A stretch of 64,000 nt of DNA from assembly GCF_024868665.1 (NCBI RefSeq), contig NC_079899.1:2750720-2814719 (forward strand), in the 5' to 3' direction. Source of the DNA: Triplophysa rosa. Lineage: Eukaryota > Chordata > Actinopteri > Cypriniformes > Nemacheilidae. Made by a program: the position numbers and the translations under genes. Below are positions 11,766-24,002 of this stretch, one piece after another (position 1 is the stretch's first letter; each line of letters opens with the position of its first letter). Under the pieces are notes generated by a model. The model saw only the letters and a program-made list of their open reading frames with translations, did not search any database and was not told the origin of the DNA.

Positions 11766-13124
11766 ATGTCGCTGAGCCCAAAGCATACGACACCTTTCTC
11801 AGTGACAGATATTTTGAGCCCAATCGAGGAGACTTACAAGAAGTTCAGTGGCATGGAGAGCACTGGAAACCTCACATCTCCGCTGGGAGCCTACCGGCAA
11901 CCTCAGGTGTCCCAGACTGGCATGCAGCAGCACTCTATGGGCCACAACGCCACCGTGGCGACCACCTACCACATGCCACACTCCGTTTCTCAGTTTTCGC
12001 ATAGTGCAATGGGGGGCTACTGCAATGGCAGTATTGGCAACATGGGGGACCTACCCTCTTACCAAGAAACTATGAGAAACAGCGCAGCAACAGGGTGGTA
12101 CGGCGCCAATCCTGACCCTAGGTACTCGACAAGTAAGTTCTGATTTTATTCATTTGTTTTTAGCCATTTTTTCATTTCATTTGCGTTTAGCATCACGTTT
12201 ACGCATCAACAATTATTACTCATTCTAGGCTTTAAAGCACACCGTTTTATTATAATCTCCTCCTGGCTGCTGATTTTCTCTAAGAAGTCCATCTTTGCTC
12301 ATGTTTGTTATTTATATTTGAAACATGTTGTATTGTTTGCCTTATGTGCGCGCGCGTAAATGCAGCTGCACTTCTAGACAACAATTAAATGAGAAAGCAA
12401 GCATTATACACTAATTGATTCTGCTACTTATTGAATGGTCGTACATCTGTATGCGTATTTTGAAGTTTCTAGATTCATGGGACCTTCCACAGGTATGAAC
12501 ATGAACATGGGCACGCTGACTGGCATGGCAGACACCACCAAATCCATCCCACCCTTGCACGCGGCTCCAAGGAGGAAGCGACGGGTGCTCTTCTCTCAGG
12601 CGCAAGTGTACGAGCTGGAAAGGAGATTTAAGCAGCAGAAATACCTTTCAGCGCCAGAGAGGGAACACCTGGCTAGCATGATCCATCTGACCCCGACGCA
12701 GGTCAAGATCTGGTTTCAGAATCATCGTTACAAGATGAAACGCCAGGCCAAGGACAAAGTAACCCAGCAGCTTCAACAGGAGGGCAACCTGTGTCAACAG
12801 CAGCAGTCGCCGAGGAGAGTGGCTGTGCCTGTGTTGGTGAAGGACGGCAAGCCTTGTCAAAACGGCTCCAACACACCGACTCCGAACCAGCAGCAGATGC
12901 AACAGCAGCAGCAGAACGGTTCGGGGGTCGTGCTTCCTACCTCGAGCAACTCTATGAATCAGCAGGTCAACGTAGCGCTGGTTCAGGCCCAAGACCTGGA
13001 GGAAATGTCACCAAGTCCCCCGTCACTCCACTCGCAGATGAACACAATGGGCCAGATGGACGGTACCGTTGATTACACGAATAACATGGTCACTTCAAAT
13101 CTGCTTTATGGCAGAACGTGGTAA
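11766..13124 (+). CDS. nkx2.4: NK2 homeobox 4 transcription factor (two coding exons)
   Basis: Encodes a 341-aa sequence-specific DNA-binding protein of the NKX2-1/NKX2-4 class, nuclear, known in vertebrates from ventral forebrain/hypothalamus and thyroid development. Exon 1 is 11766-12132 and exon 2 is 12466-13124, joined in phase 1 so the junction reads RYST-ISRFMGPS. The N-terminus carries the TN/eh1-like repressor motif ([11 protein letters not shown], residues ~8-18). The homeodomain is residues 158-217, with WFQN at 205-208 and the NK2-hallmark tyrosine (homeodomain position 54) at 211. The NK2-specific domain core [12 protein letters not shown] lies near 241-252, a Gln-rich run near 264-272, and the protein ends [27 protein letters not shown] and the [12 protein letters not shown] tail fit NKX2-4 better than NKX2-1. 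The start has a good context (ACC before ATG). Which teleost paralogue it is (a or b) is not settled; b is my lean. No damage is seen. Confidence 0.97.
12133..12465 (+). other. intron 1 of nkx2.4
   Basis: This 333-bp intron has a strong donor (ACAA|GTAAGT). The acceptor chosen is TTTTGAAG|TTTCTAG, because it restores the family sequence ISRFMGPS. The next AG, six bases downstream (TTTCTAG|ATTC), would shift the phase and destroy the frame. The intron sits between the TN-containing exon and the homeodomain exon, as in other NKX2-1/2-4 genes. Confidence 0.93.
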
Positions 13125-13750
13125 AACCGACCATTTCCTTTCCTTGTTTGTTTTTTTACGCAACTTTAGAGTCGTCTGAATTATTACGCATGGGGACTTG
13201 CATTACGCATCATGCGACCATGTGAAGATTTTTACGCGGGTGATCGGATCGAAGGACTTTTGGGGAAAATGTGCCACCTTTTTTCTAAAAACACTTTTCG
13301 TGGGCACGATTTTCTACAAAGACCCTGCTCTCACAATGGACGAGACGATCAAATACTTTTTATTCTCATGCTGTATGTTTTGGACTTCCCTTTGTTGCGC
13401 TAGTAAAAGGTTAAACAAACTTGCTGCTCCAGAACTATGATAATGGCACGACACGGGAAGCAATGTTTCATAATTCAGGTATGAACTTCTAGCAAGAAAC
13501 GATAAATGCCTGGATACGATATGAAACCACTATTGTAAACTAATGTATTCATTAAGATAAATGAAAAGTAGGGGTTGTATATTTCGCTAACTCTTAAGTT
13601 TCTGTTGTAATATAAATGTTTCAGTCTTTTTGTTTGTCATTTATTCTATTTTTTTCTTTTTTTATAAGTTAAAACAGACACAAATACGATGGCTGCTGTA
13701 TATGTTTCGAATCGAATGAACGATACAATAAATCCATTAAACTGCCCGCC
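13125..13750 (+). other. 3' UTR of nkx2.4 with polyadenylation signal
   Basis: The sequence after the TAA is AT-rich with T runs. An AATAAA hexamer at 13727-13732 (GATACAATAAATCC) is the first well-placed polyadenylation signal, giving a UTR of about 0.62 kb. Short ORFs within it are not convincing. Confidence 0.6.
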
Positions 13751-15900
13751 ATTGTTGGGGAATTAATTTGTGTACAGTAATGTTTGTATTGTTTGAAGTA
13801 GTTACTGAAAAAACGGAATAATATTAATTAGGGGCAGTTGGGGAAAACTTTGTATTGTCCATGTGGTTACTTTTGAATAGAAAGACAAGTGAAGCGTTTG
13901 GTTCGAAAATGAGATAACTCCCTTTTTAAAATTGTTCAAAAATCCTGTTTTTTATTATGTTATCATGCTATTAATGTGTTTTATTGTGTTAGTTCGCAGT
14001 ATTTTTTGAGTAATTATGGCTTAAATAAAAACAAACCAACTGTATTTTGATTCATATTAATTCAAATGCACAAAACAAAAACATAATTTTCCGAGTTATC
14101 TCATTTTGGAACCAAACTCTTCAAATATTTAATCCGTAAATGTACAGATTGCCTGAAATAATTAAACGTCTGCAGTGCAAATGTATACATTAAACTGTTT
14201 AAAAACTTAATATTACTATATCGTTAAGATTTCATACCAAGCCAGTAACTAATAAATTTACTAATTTAAACAAATCTGATACAAAATTTTATGCAACAAC
14301 AGCAATAATAGTTAAAAAGTTAACAACAATAATATAAAAACAATAGTAATAAGAATTATAACACAAACCAAGAATAATAATAAGAAGAACTTAAGGAACA
14401 GGCAAAGGATACATTGTGCTCACAGAAAACAATAACTTCCATTTCTATACTTTTCCGCAAAATTTATTTTTTATTCGAAAAAAGTGGCGAACCATTTGCT
14501 AAACTACAGAGAAAACATTATAGTTTACACCTCGTTTATGCTAATTCAAACTAACAATAAATATGTTCAGATTCCAACATTATGTTGTCCTATAATATTT
14601 GTATCTACGTACTGATGCAAGAGAAAGAATTTAGCCAAGGAAATACAAAGCGGTTTTCTTTTTGCATTAAGGGAAATACGATTTTAAGAAGTTAAGTTTC
14701 AGTAGGCCTATGTTTAGTTTTTTTCCTTGCGTCTTTAACATGCTGTGCTTTTGACTCTAATAATAATGTGTATGAGCAGTACAATGTAATACGGATAAAT
14801 TTGTTATTTGTAGTATATTATTAGTTTATTTCCATCTGTGTTTTAAAAATAAATCATTTTGCGTTGACTAAAGAGCTGTTTTACAAGCAGTATTAATATT
14901 AATAGGCCTAATATGAAGCAAATTATTTCTAGCTTTAAATTGCGGGAAAAGTAAGAAAAATAAGAATGACAAAACAAAACAAAGGTAATTTTTAATGGTA
15001 AAGTCATTCAGTGACAAACCTTGAAAACTTTACATTTGTATTTTTATTTATTGTTATTTTATACAATAGAGTTACAATGCTCTAGCTCCCTTTGAGTCAA
15101 CTATTTAGCAAAGTTTCAATTAAGAAATCCAAATTAACATACACTCAAAATAGACAGTTAGATTTCATGCAAAGTGGGAATCAAGTACTTTCAACATAAA
15201 AAAAGGTATGAAAAGCTAGCATCAACCCATCTGCAGGAGCTGTTTTACATTAAAAGCAGTGGAAAGTAGGCTAGATATGGACCTTTTTTAAACTTAACTA
15301 CTTTAAAGCAAAAGGAAAATATTCATTTTGGCATCCAAGCCATGTTTCATGAATGAGACTGCTTCTGATAAATAAATATATCTAAATGGCCGGTGAGACA
15401 TGTTTGGTTGTGATTATAAAGTATCTGTGGCCTGATAATGGATACATTGGTCAAAGCCTGTATTTTTAACCTGTGGCTGATTATGATACTGTTTTACTGA
15501 GGCTTGTGGAAGATTGCATGTGATGTTGGAGGCAGAATGTGAATGATTTATTATATTATTATACATTTATTATACTGTTTCTATATAATATGTGTTATAT
15601 ATGTATTACATATTATACAGTATAACTATATAATTATTTTACATAAAAAATGTTTAACTCCTGTTAACTATATCAATCTATGAAATGTAGCTAAATTCTC
15701 CATTTTTTTAATTTGAGCAACTGAATAAACACACACATACACACACAAATTTCAGTGCAAAATACAAACGTAGTTAAATATTGTAGGATAACAATTAATG
15801 GCATAATTTACTGACTTGTGTGTCCACAACAAAGAAAAAAAGTGCACATCAATGTATAGATTATAGCAGATTACATTTCTAGTAACTTTGTTGCGTTTTT
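13751..15900. other. AT-rich desert downstream of nkx2.4, no gene seen
   Basis: Very AT-rich DNA with A/T runs and no recognisable coding sequence on either strand. No transposon termini were found. A short palindromic AT stretch lies near 15570-15640. Confidence 0.5.
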
Positions 15901-15903
15901 TTC

Positions 15904-15914
15904 GTGTGTGTGTG

Positions 15915-15962
<48 letters not shown>

Positions 15963-15966
15963 CGCA
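15904..15966. repeat. (TG)n(CG)n microsatellite
   Basis: About 25 TG units are followed by several CG units, a purine-pyrimidine alternation of the kind that can adopt Z-DNA. Confidence 0.95.
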
Positions 15967-16069
15967 GTGATGCAAACTCTGTGAATCCTGCTTATTATAA
16001 CACAGATTACAAAAGCGTATAGAAAGTCCAGAAATATGCTTTTCAATATCTATTCAAGACGAGGAAAAC

Positions 16070-16490
16070 ACAGCACGGAGAGTCAAAGATATTCGAGTTT
16101 GGTTTGCTACAATTATGCTCTAGGTTTTTTGGAGCACCATTCTTCCTCACTAATTGCAGGATCTTAACAAATTCTTACCGCTGAGTAATTTGAATCCAGC
16201 CCGGGGGCCTTGTCTGTATTTTCCCCGGCCATTATTCTACTTAATATGTCAGAACGTCTGATCGCGGAGAAACCTTTTCAAGTTCTATTGATGTGTCTTT
16301 CAATTGACCGCGGTGACCTAGCAACCTGGACTGCACTAATTGGCAAAGGCAGCTTGACGTCAGAATTACAGTTTATGTGGGAACGAATTTGACACTCCTA
16401 AAACAGTTTACAAAAATCACAACGCTGTGAGTCTGTTCATAGGTAATCATGCAATTGCCCAGGTGATGAATTGAAAGAATCTTAGCTATG
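16070..16490. promoter_or_regulatory. candidate conserved non-coding block ~3 kb 3' of nkx2.4
   Basis: Sharp onset of repeat-free, GC-richer sequence after the microsatellite, with CACTAATTGG, TGACGTCAG (CRE-like) and TTCAATTGACC motifs. No protein-like frame with codon or splice support. Candidate enhancer by texture and location. Confidence 0.45.
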
Positions 16491-17029
16491 CCTGAATGTA
16501 AATGATAAGTGTTATTCAATTTCCTCTATAGCTCTATCGATCTGTATATATACATTCTAAACATTGAGAAAGATACGGAGAACACAAAATAAGTGTTTAA
16601 TAAAAAGTGTTTAATAAACTTAAAAACAAAATTGAAGGGAAATGCATACGTACATCACTTAATCCATCTACACTTTCCATGGGTTTTTATCAATCTAATG
16701 GAGCATCGTCCAAAATCGTGTTTGACTGTGTAGCCCCCAATACCCCCCCAATTCAACTCACACTTCAGTTTCCAAACAAAAGTAGACACTTTTGCACCCA
16801 CAAGCTGAAGGTGCTTTGTGAATAGTTTCTTAACCTCTATGCATTTTAATTGAGATACACTTTTAATTGAATACTGTTTCTCGATTGTACATTTAAAATT
16901 CAATACACCTTTCTCCAAGAAGAGCAACACACGTCTCAGCACACTGAAACTTGACTTATTTCAAGCTGAAATAGCCTATATAATAGCGCAGATACCAAGG
17001 CCCGGCAGGGTGAGTTTTCATATAGGTAA

Positions 17030-17300
17030 AATGCTTTGTTGTATCAAAGCAGACCGCGTCCTAGAAATGCAAACGCTCCCAATTTGGACCATTTCAAACG
17101 GGGGGAAAATAGCGGGCAAATGCTTCAACGCAATGACAAATATTTCCAGCGGGTCAAAGGACTCTGGAAGCAATTCTCTCTAATGGCTTTCCATAAAATT
17201 AAACAAATGACAGCGCATTTTGCCGTTGCCTTTGTCCAGGAGTATGGAACGGATACGTAAGCGCTCGCTCGCCAACAAAATCATTGCATTTTAGATCTCG
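17030..17300. promoter_or_regulatory. candidate conserved non-coding block
   Basis: Repeat-free block including a 74-codon open frame that has no recognisable product and no splice partners. CAATTTGGACCATTTCAAAC and similar dense complex sequence suggest constraint, but this is inference. Confidence 0.35.
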
Positions 17301-17439
17301 AACTATTTAATTCTGTTGCGCGCTATGAATAACATTCCACCAACATTGTGTAGGAAATACAACCCTCTAAAGTCTGTTTCATTTCTGTACACCAGAGAGA
17401 GAGAGAGAGAGTTGGATCCCTTATTATTAAACCATGTCA

Positions 17440-17780
17440 CATTCCTCTCGATGCCTGTGTGTGCTGCCCGGGCCGGTCAGTAATCCCTCTTCCAAGTTCC
17501 CTATGCATCTTATTCAGGCCACTTATAAGTTGTTAAAGAAACTGTTTTCAATCGGCACTAATAACTACTGACCTCGAGTGACACGCAGCCACAATAGCCC
17601 TGTGCAGGTCGACCAAAGAAGCTGATTAGAACTTCAAGAGGTCTAAAGCAAGAATCAATGGCCGGTCTGTCTCTAGCTGCCGGTCCCAGCGTCACTGTCA
17701 TTACGGCTGTATGCCATTAGTTATGCCTCATTACTTTCAGCAAACAGCACTCGAGAGAAATGTGTTTAGACATTTCATAT
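17440..17780. promoter_or_regulatory. candidate conserved non-coding block with TAAT-type cores
   Basis: This block runs from CCCGGGCCGGTCAGTAATCC to ACAGCACTCGAG. It contains ATTACGGCTGTATGCCATTA and TTAGTTATGCCTCATTA, typical in texture of deeply conserved enhancers near developmental genes. It lacks ORFs and repeats. Confidence 0.45.
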
Positions 17781-18059
17781 ATTTGATATTATTGGACCTT
17801 ATTGGAATGGGATGGTTTCAAGGTTTTTGGAGAAGATCTAAAGCGAGGGGCATTTGAACCACATTCATTATTTTGAATTTGTATTTATACTAGCAGTTGT
17901 TTTAGCAACTATAACTCTGTAGCTGCTCTTTCACAGCTTTTAATGGAGTTGTGGTCAGTTGGTGTCAGATGTTTTTTATAAAATTGCTCAGAAGAAAAAA
18001 AACAAAACAAATGAGAATATGATTGTTGAAATCCTTAAAGAGTACGGAGATGTAAATTG

Positions 18060-18315
18060 AATGTAGATTGTTGATTGTATGTGCATATTAATTTTGCATT
18101 TATAAACACAAAAACATAGTATACATATTTAGGAAACATTTAGTTGTATTTATTTATATTTACCTATCATTTAAATGTTACATAAATGTTTATTATTTTT
18201 AATATTTTTCTTAAATATACCCATGTATGTTTATGTTTGTGAGTACACAGACATATATTATGTAAACACAAACTTTTATTTTGGATACGATTCATCGATT
18301 AATTGTTTGACAGCC
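18060..18315. mobile_element. truncated copy of the GGGCCGTCAAACGATTAATCG element
   Basis: Its interior (TGTGCATATTAATTTTGC, then TTTATAAACACA, then CATATATTATGTAAACACA) and its right end (CGATTAATTGTTTGACAGCC) match the complete element at 48855-49182. The left inverted end is missing. Confidence 0.65.
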
Positions 18316-18559
18316 ATAGAAATAACTAACAAATTAAAGAGATCTCATATGTCATCTTTTTCATCTGATCACACCGTGAAAATAAATTGCAATTAATATT
18401 CTCTTCTTTTCAAAAAGGTCTCTTATCCACTCAATACGATTAAATTCTTGCATCGCACATCATCGCGACGCGTCATCTATTCATTACTACTCATCATTTG
18501 CAATCTCTGTTTTCAATATAGTCACTATGTGCGAAATCTCTAATGAAATGTTTCACCCG

Positions 18560-18960
18560 TTAGCCTACATGTGATCTTTCTTTAGCATGAGCTCTGAATG
18601 AGACAATTGTGAAAATTTGTATGCCTTGATGAAAATGCTTCAGATGACAATGGGATTCTCAAGAGCTGCGAGTATCTGATTTGTATTCGGCTCCTAAAAT
18701 TCAAATCAGGGTTGAATGGGCCACATTGTGAAGTGTTGAAGTATTCTAGGTCCCTGCAAGACTCGTACAATGCTACACTTTCAAACTAGCGCACAGCTTC
18801 TTCCCAATCCGCAGTTGCCAAGGCGATGGCCAGCTGCGAGACTGGGCCTTGTTTGTTTATAAGGGCAGAGGTGGATGGTGGTTCAAATGGAGGCAGGCAA
18901 TAGCATGAATTGTTTGTGTGCAACCACTTCACAAGTGTGAGAGGGAGGATTGATATTGCA
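18560..18960. promoter_or_regulatory. candidate conserved non-coding block
   Basis: GC-richer block without repeats between two AT-rich repeat areas. It includes CAGTTGCCAAGGCGATGGCC, an RFX X-box-like motif, and GTTTGTTTATAAGG. No coding potential recognised. Confidence 0.4.
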
Positions 18961-19134
18961 TATGTTTATGTCCTGATTTATTCTAGTGTATAACACCGCT
19001 GGATGGACATGAGCCTTTGACATGATCCTGGACACATCGGCACTTTATTCTTCGTCTTTATTCGTTGTTTTATTCTTCGTTGCTATTGAAAGCAGCTGAA
19101 AAAATATTATTTTTTAATCAAATTTATAGGTTTT

Positions 19135-19250
19135 CGGCGGCGCATAATATTGTAACTTTTTTATTTTTCTTAAAAAAAACACCACAAATGCAACAGAAAA
19201 TTAACTACTAAAAACAGCAACACATTTTTTTTAAATGTATGTATATACTG

Positions 19251-19308
<58 letters not shown>

Positions 19309-19800
19309 AATTAATTAATTTATTTATTTTTGGTGGGACAGAATGTTATATTTTTTTGACATCATTTATTTTTCTAAAACAAAAACACCACAAATGCAAC
19401 AATATATACTGTATATGGTTTTGGTAGGACATTCTATTGTAATTTTTTTGTTGTTTTTATTTCTTTTTCTTAAAAAACACACTAAACCCAACAAAAAATT
19501 TACTACTGAAAACAGCTAAACATATATATATATTTTTCTTTTTTTGTGGGGGGGCATTAAATTACTTTTTGTCATTTTCAATTTTTATTTTTATTAAAAA
19601 AATCACCACAAATGCAACAGAAAATTAACTACTAAATACAGCTCAAATATATATTTCTTAAATAAATGTATTTATTTATTTATTACACAGTACATAAAAT
19701 GACATATTGAATGACATATTGAATGACACAGCTTTTTAGTTTCTATTTTTCATTTTTTATATTTATTTCTTGTAGGGCATAATATTGTAAGTTTTGAATA
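19135..19800. repeat. irregular tandem array with (TA)n/(TG)n inside
   Basis: Related units of roughly 80-200 bp recur from about 19135, 19335, 19415, 19545 and 19775. Each carries a 'GGGCATAATATTGTAA'-type head, a T-rich run, CACCACAAATGCAACAG and ATTAACTACTAAAAACAGC. A TA/TG microsatellite near 19238-19306 interrupts the first unit. Unit length varies by indels. Confidence 0.7.
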
Positions 19801-20119
19801 TATATTTTTATTTATCACTAAAATTAAACCTTTTTATTGTAATTATTATTATTCCTTGGCAAACTTCTATCAGTGTGGTATAACCAATATGCAAGAAGCC
19901 ATTTTGTTGTCATGTGACAATAAAACCATAAAACAGGAAATAATATAATGGAAAACACATATAATGTCAAGATATGTCAATATTGCATTTTTTGGGGCAA
20001 AATGTAAAAATTTCATCACCCAGTTCACCCTTCTACATCATCGATCCTCTTAAAAAAATGAAAACAAAAATCAAAATGTAAATAAGATATTTTTTTACTG
20101 TACTGTAAAATAATTGACA

Positions 20120-20400
20120 CTGGAAACTTACAACCAGGGTTGCCAGATCTGCGTAACAAAACCAACCCAACTGCAAATCAAAACTAGCCCAATAGGCTTA
20201 AAACCAAAACTCAACATACTACTCCCTACAATTTTACAGTTACTGCATTACACACAATTTCATCCCAAAAATCACTGTACAGTAGTAATCATAATCATAA
20301 ACAAAATTAGCTTACATTCAGATGAACAAAATCCCTACACTTTAACCAGCGGGAAAACTTTTACTCCAAAAATGATATTTGAAATTATATAAAATAATAA
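20120..20400. other. probable repeat fragment with GGGTTGCCAGATC head
   Basis: CCAGGGTTGCCAGATCTGCG followed by CAAAACTAGCCCAATAGGCT resembles a common fish interspersed repeat. The 92-codon frame here is low in complexity and not recognisable as protein. Confidence 0.4.
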
Positions 20401-20559
20401 AATAGTACAATAACTAATAGCAAATTAACAGGAAATTAGTAATTGCATTGCTAAGAAGATTCAGACCTTTATGGCCAAGTACTGTGGGTTTATTTGTATA
20501 AGGAATATACAAAAGTTAAAAGCTACAGCATGGAGCATTTTAGGTTACCAGCCGAAACC

Positions 20560-21920
20560 TTTTTGCATTGTACGTGAAAGCCAAGAGAAGATGAACATAG
20601 CAGATTACCCAGCACTGGTCTGGGAATATGGCTAATTCATTTGACAGAACTGTTTATCTGTTTGCACAAGGGTTGTGTCCACTAATACGTTTAATCAAGT
20701 CTAATTATGTCCAACAAATTAAGAGAGCACCGCTTGCTTCATTAAGTGGAGATGAACCTAAGAACACTGGCACATTTGTTATTGTGCGAAATCCCCTCAT
20801 ACAAACAGAGCAAGACAGGCCTAATATGTAGCGTACACAAGAGCAAAGAGCACGACGGGACCACCCACTCTCTTTCCAATTATCATCTTGCCACAACCTG
20901 TCTACTCTTCACCATTCATCAATAGACGCAGCACTGCAAAGAGGGCATTACAATTAGATGCCTGTTGTTCCCCTTAATAAATTTCTAGACTGTTGCTTGG
21001 AATCAATAGCCGGCAGTCCATGTGCCCTGGATGACAAACAGGATTACACCCCAAATCCCGCGTTCTGTCCCCTGCTCCTCCTCCTAAATTACCCAGGAGG
21101 ACAAACACTGGCAATCGGCTCTCGAGAGATCCCCCTAGAGACTGCATCAAGTTAAGCTTGTACCTTTCGGGTCATTACGAGCACCCTCAAAATGGTGTTC
21201 ATGCTACACTTTGTGTATTTTTCGAAACATCTTGGAATATCGCAGGTCCGTTCCATGTTCCCCTGCTGAGTTGACCTAAAATATGACGCACGCTGCCCAG
21301 GTACATGATGCAAATTAAGCCAGGAAGCATATGGGACAAAGGTGCGTTACAGCTGGCCGTCCTCTCGGTCACGGCAGACGGTGGAGTGTTTGCTTACCCT
21401 GATTTAAGCAGCTGGTCACAGAAGTTAGCCCTGGACAAATTCAGCCGCTCGGCGGGGGGCACCGACCCACTGAAAGACAAAGTTAACCAAGAAATCCTGC
21501 CTGGAAGCTTTCTCCGGGGGTGGTGATGATCAGGGAAAACAAAGATGACACGGTCACTTGTAGCCTGCACGCTTTCCCCCAAATTCTATGTCCTGCCACA
21601 CTTGACGGTTAATTAGGCGAGCTTGGTCAGTTCCCTGATCATTAAACCTGTCCTCATCAGCTCTAATCCTGAATGTGTGCTCGCCGTCTTCCTCTGCTAC
21701 TCTCACAACAGATATATGCTCTCTAGTGGTATTGATCAAGCGTTGAGTGCCTGGTAAGATGTGCACATCCTAATAATTACATTCTATATTAAGCATATGA
21801 GGCTTTGGTTGATCAATCGCTAATTTAGTCAGCGCTGCGATTTCAATTTTCCACAAAAAATTTGTGCAACTGTGAAAACATCGTCCTCTAGAGGAGTCTA
21901 TCCCAGCGTCTTGGGCCACA
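20560..21920. promoter_or_regulatory. long repeat-free candidate regulatory block
   Basis: About 1.35 kb without visible repeats and with clearly higher GC than the surrounding desert. TAATTA-type cores (GGTTAATTAGGCG near 21608) and E-box-like sites are scattered through it. Several short ORFs on both strands overlap but none is recognisable or flanked by good splice sites. It is one of the strongest candidates in the window for one or more distal enhancers of nkx2.4. Confidence 0.5.
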
Positions 21921-21952
21921 GTTAGGTTACTTGCAGTTTATAACATTTTTCT

Positions 21953-22340
21953 TTAATATGGACAAAAAAATTGGGACGCCCCCTTCCAATGATCATGTTT
22001 GATTACTTTAAGCATTTCCGTGAGCACAAATCTTAATGCTACTGCACATAATGATATTCTAGAAAATTGTGTTCTTTGAGTTTTATAGCAACGGTTTGAG
22101 CAGGGTCCTTTTCTATTCCAACATGACAATGTCCCTGTGAACAAAGCAAGAATGCAAATGAAATTGATTCAGTCTAGTGCGGAAGAACTTGACTGAGACC
22201 TGAAACTAGCTGAACACCTTTGAGTCAAACACTCATCACCCAAACTCATCAAAGACTTGTACACAGAGGTACAGTCATTTCAGAACAGAAGAAGGCCCTT
22301 CTAAAACTGTTGCAACAAAGACAAAAACAAAGTGGTATTA
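21953..22340 (+). pseudogene. Tc1-like transposase remnant
   Basis: The plus frame reads FQHDNVPVNKAR (from ~22118), then AEELD, a stop, and LKLAEHL. This matches the Tc1 transposase region in which FQHDNAPVHKA precedes the DLNPIEHLW block of the DDE catalytic fold. The upstream ATGGACAAAAAAATTGGGAC resembles the terminal sequence of that transposon group. Stops replace the catalytic context, so it is dead. Confidence 0.7.
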
Positions 22341-22511
22341 GATGGTATAGCATTAAAGGAGCAATGTGGAGATTTTAGCGGTATCTAGTGGTGAAGTTGC
22401 GAATTGCAACCAGCGGCTCACTCCCCCCTTTCGAAGCACTACAGTGGCTAACACAGGACTAAAATGTTGTCACGTCTTCGCTTCTTTGCAGAAGGAGATT
22501 ATGTATTCATG

Positions 22512-24002
22512 CAGGGGCGTAGCCAGAACTTTTTTTAGAGGAGGCCAGGTAAGACCCAGTGATTTTATTAGAGTGACCAAAAAATCCTTACAGACAGAAA
22601 TTCTTTAACTTCTACTGTAATTTACACCAAATTCTTCATTACACATAGTTTGCTGGTCAAAAACATACACAAAGAATGTAAAGTAAACAATTTATTTGCA
22701 ATGCTTTCATGTGCTAACATTATTTTAAAATAATTTGCTAGCTATCATTTGCAGTAAGTTAGCATTTTTTATAGAAAATAAACATTGCAGTACCCCAAAT
22801 TTAAACTTTCGTGAAAATATAATTAATGAATGAAATCCAGTTAAACAAGACTGATTTTACTGACCTGGAGCCGGCTGCACCAGCTGTGCATAAGTTACAA
22901 CTTAGCCTACTGTTTTGACTTAAACGAGAATTAAGTTACAACGTACGCACTACAAAATATTTTCGAGTTGCACCATTCAACTTAGTTGAAGCGTAACGTA
23001 TAAACTAAATATTTACGGAAGCCTCCTAACGGAATAAGCTCTTGTTTCACTCGACATTCTTCAATGATTTACACACACGATAATGCTGACATTTACAGTC
23101 ACTTTCCTTTTTAAATAGAGAACATTATGTGATGACATTTAATTTTTGACCGCTCTAACACCGCTCCGTATTAGCGCGCCTCCGTGTGTGTATATCTGCC
23201 TGTGTTGTGCACGTCAAAATGAAATAATCTTCTTTTTATTTAATTGGCGGTTGGCAGCAAAATGAAATCACCCATATTGCATGTCATTTATTATTGCATC
23301 AAGTAGGCTGTATTGTTTTAAACAGCATTTGTTTATTAATCTACTTTTAAATATGTTATTCATGAAATGTAGTATTCTATATACCGTTTTTACCGTTATT
23401 ATGTGAGGTAAAATAAGTTTAAATCAAGAATGTTTTGAAATTCACAACATTTCAACAACTTTTTCTCACGAATTTACAGGCTGCTATTGGACTGTTGAAG
23501 GTAAACGTCATATTATGCGACTACGCATTACTTTACGGAGAGCTTACGAACTAGCTACGTTCTGCCTTAAGACCAAATGGTGTAACCGAGTAACAGATTT
23601 AGTTACAAACTAGCTAGTATTAGTTACTAAGCCTCTAGTGTGGACTTTACGTTCGCGTTTAAGAAAGAACTTACGAATGGCTGGTGCAACCCTACCCTGA
23701 TCCTTCTGCTCGCGATGAACTTCCAATGATACACAGACAGTACACTGTCACGAAGCGAAGAGGTTAGCAGCTGTTCAGCTAATAGCGCTCAGACTGTTTG
23801 CGTCAGTGCGTCAGCGTATGACATCATATTAACGCGAGAGTAATGTTCTCGCGTTACTTTCAGTGCATTCGCTAAATGATCTGCGCAGCACTCTGTAAAC
23901 TCAGACACGCATCTCAAAACTGCTTCGCACAACAGAGGTGGCCAGATAGGTGGCCATCCATCATTCAGGGGTAGCCATGGCCACCATGTAGCTACGCCCC
24001 TG
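22512..24002. mobile_element. CAGGGGCGTAGC element with 8-bp target-site duplication
   Basis: The ends read CAGGGGCGTAGCCAGAA and GTAGCTACGCCCCTG. The flanks are TATTCATG (22504-22511) and TATTTATG (24003-24010), 7 of 8 matching, as expected for a hAT-superfamily insertion. It carries no intact ORF and contains a further nested element. Confidence 0.8.
22873..23692. mobile_element. innermost element with GGTTGCACCAGC-type ends
   Basis: The left end GGCTGCACCAGCTGTGCATA and, reversed, the right end GGTTGCACCAGCCATTCG are inverted repeats. Subterminal AAGTTACAAC / GTTACAAACT blocks recur inside. No coding capacity is evident. Confidence 0.6.

Noticed and set aside
12648..13072. Long open frames on both strands over exon 2 of nkx2.4 (114 aa minus, 93 aa plus)
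   Set aside because: They are shadows of the GC-rich homeodomain exon; the true frame carries the homeodomain and family C-terminus.
11766..13124. Assignment of the homeobox gene to NKX2-1
   Set aside because: The N-terminus [20 protein letters not shown] and the [12 protein letters not shown] region fit NKX2-4; NKX2-1 proteins begin [13 protein letters not shown] and lack that C-terminal block.
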